18,809 nt of DNA from Acidimicrobiia bacterium (GTDB lineage Bacteria > Actinomycetota > Acidimicrobiia > Spongiisociales > UBA5794): positions 1-18,809 of the forward strand of contig JACDBE010000120.1 of NCBI GenBank assembly GCA_013695075.1, in the 5' to 3' direction. Made by a program: the position numbers and the translations under genes. Below the pieces are notes generated by a model. The model saw only the letters and a list, made by a program, of their open reading frames with translations. It was not told the DNA's origin and searched no databases. Shown one piece after another: positions 14,475 through 18,809 of the stretch. Positions within the stretch are counted from its first letter, which is position 1. Every line of letters begins with the position of its first letter.

Positions 14475-15251
14475 TCAGTCGCGCAGCTTCGACAACAACC
14501 GCAGCATCTCCAGGTACAGCCACACCAGGGTGATCATCAATCCGAGGGCGGCGAACCAGTCGTAGCCGGCTGGGGCCCTGGAGGCGACCCCGCGCTCGAT
14601 CAGCTCAAAGTCGAGCAGCAGGTTGAACGCCGCCAGCCCGACGACGGCGACCGAGAACAGGATGCCGATCGGGCCCGAGTCCCACACCACCGGCATGGTC
14701 GCCCCAAACAGGCTCATGACGATCGCCACCAGGTAGAACAGGGCCAGCCCGGCGGTGGCGCCGATGACCACCGAGCGCATCCGCTCGGTTACCCGGATGG
14801 TCCGGGTGGCGTACAGCACCAGCATCACGAACATCGTCGCCAGGGTGGCCATCACCGCCTGGAGGACGATCCCCGCGAAGGCGAACTCGTATACCCGGGA
14901 GATGGCGCCGAGGACGAAGCCCTCAACGGCTGCGTACAGCGGGCCGACGAACCGGGCCCATGCCGGCTTGAGGATCCCGGCGATGGCCAGCCCCAGCCCG
15001 ACGAGGACGGCAGGGAGCAACAGCCCGGGGAGGCTGGGGGGATCGGTGGCGGTGACCTGGTTCCATCCGACGAACCCGCCGGCCAGCACCAGGGCCAGCA
15101 TGATGCCGGTGGCGCGGGAGACACCGCCCACCGACATGGTGTCGCCGATGACCGGGGTGGTTACCGGGGGCAGTTGGCCCGCCATGGCGTCCAGCCCGGC
15201 GGTGGCGGCACGGTTGCCGCCGAATCGGCGCTCCAGCACCGGATTGCTCAT
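14475..15251 (-). CDS. Bax inhibitor-1/YccA-family membrane protein
   Basis: The 258-residue protein has a short soluble N-terminus (MSNPVLERRFGG) and about seven membrane helices, matching the bacterial YccA-like branch of the BI-1/TMBIM family. Late conserved features are GILFSVAVVGLAAFNLLLDFELIERG, which holds a buried acidic motif, and the C-terminal helix WFAALGLMITLVWLYLEMLRLL. Related proteins act as pH-sensitive calcium leak channels or interact with membrane proteases; which applies here is not shown. ATG 15251 overlaps the aminotransferase stop by four bases, so translation is likely coupled. A weak AAAGGG lies just upstream inside that gene. It appears to be the last gene of a three-gene transcript. 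Confidence 0.88.
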   Translation of the reverse strand: MSNPVLERRFGGNRAATAGLDAMAGQLPPVTTPVIGDTMSVGGVSRATGIMLALVLAGGFVGWNQVTATDPPSLPGLLLPAVLVGLGLAIAGILKPAWARFVGPLYAAVEGFVLGAISRVYEFAFAGIVLQAVMATLATMFVMLVLYATRTIRVTERMRSVVIGATAGLALFYLVAIVMSLFGATMPVVWDSGPIGILFSVAVVGLAAFNLLLDFELIERGVASRAPAGYDWFAALGLMITLVWLYLEMLRLLSKLRD

Positions 15252-16624
15252 CGAAGCCCTTTCTCTGGCTGGGCGTCATGGTACCGCCCGGTGAGGGCTG
15301 CATTGGAGGAAACCTCGTCGAGGGCGGCAGCGAGACGGTCCACCAGGATCCCGATCTCGGCGGTGGATATCGACAGCGGTGGCCCCAGCAGCACCAGGTC
15401 GCCGTCGGTGCCATCGGCGCAGCCGGTTGACGGATAGATGAGCAGTCCGAGGCGCTTGGCCGCCGCTGTCACCGCCGCCGCCACCCCGGCCCGGTGGGGG
15501 AACGGCGCCATCGTCGCCCGATCGGCGACCAGCTCGATGGCCATGAGCAGCCCAATCCCACGGATGTCGCCCACCAGCGGATGCCCGGCGAGCGTTGCGC
15601 CCAGTCGGGCCGACAGCACCCTGCCCTGTCGTTCCGCCGCCTCCACCAGGCCCCGCTCGGTGATGGCGGTGAGCACCGCCAGCCCGGCGGCGGCACCCAC
15701 CGGATGGTGCGACCAGGTGAACCCGTGGACGAAGCCGGCGGGGGCGACGGCGTCGTGCACGGCACCCGACACCGCGCACAGCCCCAGCGGCCAGTACCCC
15801 GACGAAGCTCCCTTACCGGCAACCAGGACGTCGGGGCGCACCCCGAAGTGGTCGCAAGCGAACCAGCGTCCGGTCCGCCCGAACCCGCTCATCACCTCGT
15901 CGGCGATGAGCAGGATGCCGTGCCGGCGGCAGGTGGCGGCGACGCCGTCCCAGTAACCGGCCGGGGGCATGGCGGCCCCGCTGGCGGCCCCTCCGATCGG
16001 TTCGGCGACGAGGGCGGCGACCCGGCCGGCTCCAACCTGGTCGATAACCCGCTCGAGGGCGGCGACGTGCCAGGCGGCGCAACCGGAGGGATGGTCGGGG
16101 TTCTCGCAGCGGAACTCGGACACCGCCGGGATGCGCTCCGTCGCTCCCAACCACGGTTCGTAGGGGCGGCGCAGGTTGGGGCGATCGGAGAGGTCCAGCG
16201 CGGCGATGGTGCTGCCGTGATACGACCGGCGCCGGGCGAGGAATACGGTGCGATCGGTTTCCCCCCGGGCGACGTGGAAGGACCGCGCCACCTTGAGCGC
16301 CGACTCCATCGCCTCGGAACCTCCGCTCACCGGATACACCCTGGGGTCTTCTATGGGCAGCAGCCGGGCCAGGGCGGATGCGTACGCCTCGGCGGCGGTG
16401 GTGGTGAAGGCGGTGCCGTGGACGTAGGCCAACCGGCCCGCCTGGGCGGTGATGGCGGCCACCACCTCGGCGTCGCCGTGCCCCACACCGACGGCAACCG
16501 CGCCACCAGCGGCGTCGAGGTAGCGCCTGCCGACGTCGTCCTCGATCCACACTCCTTCGCCGCGTACCGCAACCGGGTGCGGTCCGGGGCCGCGACGGAA
16601 CACCGAGGACACGCCGTCAGCCAC
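15248..16624 (-). CDS. Class III PLP-dependent aminotransferase
   Basis: The 458-residue enzyme moves an amino group from an amine or omega-amino acid to a keto acid using pyridoxal phosphate. Family marks are the GHGDAEVVAAI and YPVSGGSEAMESALKVAR segments near the N-terminus, SYHGSTIAALDLS, then ADEVMSGFGRTG with D242, which contacts the PLP ring nitrogen. The Schiff-base lysine is K271 in VAGKGASSGYWPLG, and TWSHHPVGAAAGLAVL follows. GTG 16624 is chosen because it overlaps the end of the aldehyde dehydrogenase gene by eight bases and fits the family's usual N-terminus. A dehydrogenase directly upstream suggests the aminotransferase makes a semialdehyde that the dehydrogenase then oxidises, as in GABA, lysine, beta-alanine or polyamine breakdown. 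The exact substrate cannot be read from the sequence. Confidence 0.9.
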   Translation of the reverse strand: MADGVSSVFRRGPGPHPVAVRGEGVWIEDDVGRRYLDAAGGAVAVGVGHGDAEVVAAITAQAGRLAYVHGTAFTTTAAEAYASALARLLPIEDPRVYPVSGGSEAMESALKVARSFHVARGETDRTVFLARRRSYHGSTIAALDLSDRPNLRRPYEPWLGATERIPAVSEFRCENPDHPSGCAAWHVAALERVIDQVGAGRVAALVAEPIGGAASGAAMPPAGYWDGVAATCRRHGILLIADEVMSGFGRTGRWFACDHFGVRPDVLVAGKGASSGYWPLGLCAVSGAVHDAVAPAGFVHGFTWSHHPVGAAAGLAVLTAITERGLVEAAERQGRVLSARLGATLAGHPLVGDIRGIGLLMAIELVADRATMAPFPHRAGVAAAVTAAAKRLGLLIYPSTGCADGTDGDLVLLGPPLSISTAEIGILVDRLAAALDEVSSNAALTGRYHDAQPEKGLR

Positions 16625-18184
16625 CGACGATGGTGCGGGACTGCTCGCCCAGGTACTGGGTGACGTAGTAGGGCCCACCCCCGGCCTTGCCGGCGGTGCC
16701 CGAGCCCTTCCACCCCCCGAAGGGCTGGACAGCTGGCCAGGCGCCGGTGGTGGCCCCGATACGCCGGTTGACGTAGACCACCCCAGCCTCGATCCGCTCC
16801 AGGAAGCGATCCACCTCGGCCGGGTCCTCGCTGAAGAAGCCGGCGGTGAGCCCGTACTCGGTGTCGTTGGCGCGGTCGATGCCCTGGTGGATGGAGTCGA
16901 CCGGAGCCACCGCCACCAGGGGGACGAACAGCTCCCGCCGCCACAGCCACGACGACGGATCGGCGGTGACCACGGTAGGAGCCACGAAGTTGCCCCGCCC
17001 CAGATCGCCGTCGGTGATTACCCGGCCACCGGTGTGCACCACACCGGAGACGGCGGCCTCGGCCACCGCCTCCTGGTACCGGGTTACCGCAGCTCGGTCG
17101 ATGACCGGGACCAGGTAGGTGCCGCGGTCGAGGGGGTCGCCGATGGCGATCTCCTCGGTCCGGGACACCAGCAGGTCCACGAAGTCGTCGACGACCGGGC
17201 GCTCCACGTACACCCGCGACGCCGCCGAGCACTTCTGCCCGCCGAACCCGAACGCCGATCGCATCACCCCTTCGGCGGCGGCATCCAGATCGGCATGGCG
17301 GCTGATTACCACCGGGTTCTTGCCGCCCATCTCGCAGATGGCAGGTTTGGGCCATCGGGTGGCGAACCTGCGTTGGATCCCCATACCCACCTCGTACGAC
17401 CCGGTGAAAGTGATCCCGTCGACACCGGGGTGGGCCACCAGGGCCGCCCCCGCCTCCGGCCCGGAGCCGGTGACCACATGGCAGGCCCCGGCAGGTAGCC
17501 CGGCGTCGGCCAGGGCCCGAGCCAGCTCCAGACCGAGGAGGGCACCCTGGTTGGAGGGCTTGAGCACCACGGTGTTGCCGGCGATGAGAGCGGCCCCCAC
17601 CGGGCCGGCGGCGAGCGCCATGGGGAAGTTGAAGGGGCTGATCACCGCCCACACCCCGTAGGGGCGCATCACGTCGAAGGTGGCCTCCGCGGGCGACAGC
17701 CGGTTCATGGGGACGGAGAAACCGTCGTGGTCCTCCATCTGGTGGCAGTAGTAGCGGATGAGGTCGGAGGATTCCTCGACGTCGCCAAGCGCCTCCAGCC
17801 GGTTCTTCCCCACCCCGATCCCCATCAGCGCCGCCAGCACATTGCGCCGCTCGCTGATCAGGTCGGCGGCGCCGGAAAGCACCCCCCGCGCTCCTGCCAC
17901 CGGATGGCCGCCCAGCGGGAGGCGAACCGGCCGGCGGCGATGACGGCTTCGTCAACGTCACCCGCCGTCGCGTGGGCGTAGCGACCCACCACGACGTTGC
18001 TGTCCGTGGGCGACCGCTCCTGGTACCAGCCGTCGCCGGTGCGGGCGGCACTGTCGATGACGAAACCATGGTCGGCGCCGAGCCGGCGGCGGGCCTCGGC
18101 AATACCGTCGTCGAAGTCGGCATGGAGCGCCTCGTCGTCGGCGGTCATGGTGGCGTAGGCGACCCGGAACCCGCCGCGGGTCAT
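16617..18184 (-). pseudogene. Aldehyde dehydrogenase gene with a single-base frameshift
   Basis: Two frames together make one NAD(P)-dependent aldehyde dehydrogenase of about 522 residues. The N-terminal part starts at ATG 18184 (GGGAGGT just upstream) and runs to WAAIRWQERGG. The rest, from GVLSGAADLISERR to the end, is in the next frame. Adding one G to the six-base G run at 17882-17887 (C on the + strand) gives WQERGGVLSGAADLI, exactly the family pattern. Catalytic features are present: SPFNFPMA with the conserved Asn, ITFTGSYEVG, the general-base Glu in CEMGGKNPV, and the nucleophilic Cys in GFGGQKCSA (about residue 319). The GQKCSA and DVEESSDLIRYYC forms recall glutamate-semialdehyde (P5C)-type dehydrogenases. 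Apart from this one site the gene looks intact, so sequencing error or very recent inactivation is likely. Confidence 0.85.
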
Positions 18185-18203
18185 GGCACCTCCCTCGTGA
18201 CGC

Positions 18204-18209
18204 AGGCTA
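18204..18209 (-). promoter_or_regulatory. -10-like box upstream of the aldehyde dehydrogenase gene
   Basis: TAGCCT on the minus strand is the same hexamer as at the AMP ligase and membrane hydrolase genes. A short leader with GGGAGGT would follow before ATG 18184. It may drive the dehydrogenase, aminotransferase and BI-1 genes together. Confidence 0.4.
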
Positions 18210-18265
18210 CCGACCCGCAGCGCCCGCCCGCCGATCGTGCGGAGGCGAGTCTGATCACGGCCGAG

Positions 18266-18724
18266 TCAACGATCGGCAGCCCCTGGAGGGCGGAGGTTGC
18301 GGATCCGTGCGGCGAGTTCGTCGAGCTGCTGGCGGGTCGGCTGCGGCTCACGCCACGCCGCGGCATCGATGACGAAGCCATCGCCAGCAAAGCGCGGAAT
18401 CACATGGAGGTGCGCGTGGAAGACCTCCTGCTGGGCGGCCTCGCCATCGGCCACGAAAAGGTTGGTGCCATCGGCGCGGACGGCGTCAGCGAAGCGCAGG
18501 CTGCGGGCCAAGCCTCGGGCTATCGCGAAGAGTCGATCGGCAGTCGCATCGGGCAGATCGTGGGTGAACACGACGTGCTCGTTGGGGATAACCAGAAGGT
18601 GGCCAGGCGTGACAGGACGAATGTCGAGGAAGGCGCTCACCAGCTCGTCGCGGTGGACAAAGCTGGCCGGTGCGGCTCCGGCCACGATGTCGCAGAAGAT
18701 GCACGGGAATTGCCTGAGCGCCAA
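18266..18724 (-). CDS. HIT-family protein (histidine-triad nucleotide hydrolase/transferase)
   Basis: The call gives 152 residues from TTG 18724. HIT proteins cleave or transfer the alpha-phosphate bond of nucleotides, for example in AMP-lysine or dinucleoside polyphosphates. The fold begins at FPCIFCDIVAG, with C8, C11 and H50 forming the zinc-type site of this branch. It continues with LDIRPVTPGHLLVIPNEHV and ends with the catalytic triad QEVFHAHLHVIPRF (H103, H105, H107). The start is uncertain: no ATG or GTG fits, TTG 18724 is closest to the family N-terminus, and TTG 18775 or a start beyond the window would add a proline-rich extension. It lies 81 bp upstream of the aldehyde dehydrogenase on the same strand, probably as a separate unit. 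Confidence 0.88.
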   Translation of the reverse strand: MALRQFPCIFCDIVAGAAPASFVHRDELVSAFLDIRPVTPGHLLVIPNEHVVFTHDLPDATADRLFAIARGLARSLRFADAVRADGTNLFVADGEAAQQEVFHAHLHVIPRFAGDGFVIDAAAWREPQPTRQQLDELAARIRNLRPPGAADR

Positions 18725-18809
18725 CGCCGCTACCCGCCGTTGCGGTCGCGGTGCTTGCGGCCCGGCCAGCAGCAAGGCCGACGCTGGCCTTCCTCCAGCT
18801 CCTCCTGGG

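Noticed and set aside
12408..15437. Very long plus-strand frame of about 1000 residues
   Set aside because: It is an out-of-frame shadow of the membrane hydrolase gene and then antisense to the BI-1 and aminotransferase genes, with Arg/Gly/Pro-rich low-complexity sequence.
17858..17900. Programmed frameshifting in the aldehyde dehydrogenase
   Set aside because: The G run is slippery, but no aldehyde dehydrogenase is known to use frameshifting and no supporting downstream structure or internal Shine-Dalgarno stands out. A missing base is the simpler explanation.
1..18809. tRNA genes, CRISPR arrays, IS elements or phage modules
   Set aside because: None seen: no regularly spaced repeats, no transposase or integrase motifs and no cloverleaf-like sequence in the gaps between genes. 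The HTH fragment at the left edge alone is not enough to call a mobile element.

Overview
This window is compact, very G+C-rich bacterial DNA. Coding sequences are tightly packed, GTG and TTG starts are used, and several genes have TAnnnT -10 boxes. The gene content (NrdJ-type B12-dependent ribonucleotide reductase, DUF664/DinB protein, long membrane-embedded hydrolase) suggests a high-GC actinobacterium, possibly from the Acidimicrobiia. That placement is inferred from style and gene content and has not been tested by any search. No tRNA, rRNA, CRISPR array, IS element or phage module is visible.

Layout. Positions 2-226 (+) hold the end of an excisionase-like HTH protein. Positions 249-736 (-) are a small membrane-protein gene broken by one stop codon and one frameshift. 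An acyl-activating AMP-forming ligase (837-2666, -) is divergent from an MFS transporter (2769-4223, +), which is followed by a small sulfotransferase (4291-4962, +). The centrepiece is nrdJ (5242-10104, +), which carries an in-frame 473-residue LAGLIDADG intein. Its leader contains a promoter, a perfect palindrome and two NrdR-box-like sites 31 bp apart. A strong hairpin separates it from a convergent DinB/DUF664 gene (10198-10710, -). A MarR regulator (10962-11444, -) is divergent from a VOC/glyoxalase-fold protein (11516-12040, +), with an operator-like inverted repeat over the probable VOC -35 element. A 778-residue membrane protein with a split alpha/beta-hydrolase fold (12121-14457, +) meets a three-gene minus-strand cluster: frameshifted aldehyde dehydrogenase (18184-16617), class III aminotransferase (16624-15248) and Bax-inhibitor-1/YccA-like protein (15251-14475), with overlapping ends. 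A HIT-family protein (18266-18724, -) closes the window.

How the genes relate. The nrdJ locus looks like a standalone deoxynucleotide-synthesis unit under NrdR control. The aminotransferase and aldehyde dehydrogenase would act consecutively (amine to semialdehyde to acid) on an unknown amino compound. MarR and VOC look like a regulator-target pair. Most of the rest is ordinary housekeeping or accessory content.

The points most worth a second look are: the intein; AT-rich, rare-codon islands in nrdJ exactly at its cysteine motifs; the nrdJ control region; two single-base losses in G runs that break two genes; likely leaderless starts for three genes; and the split membrane hydrolase. I do not see a clearly new multi-gene system here.
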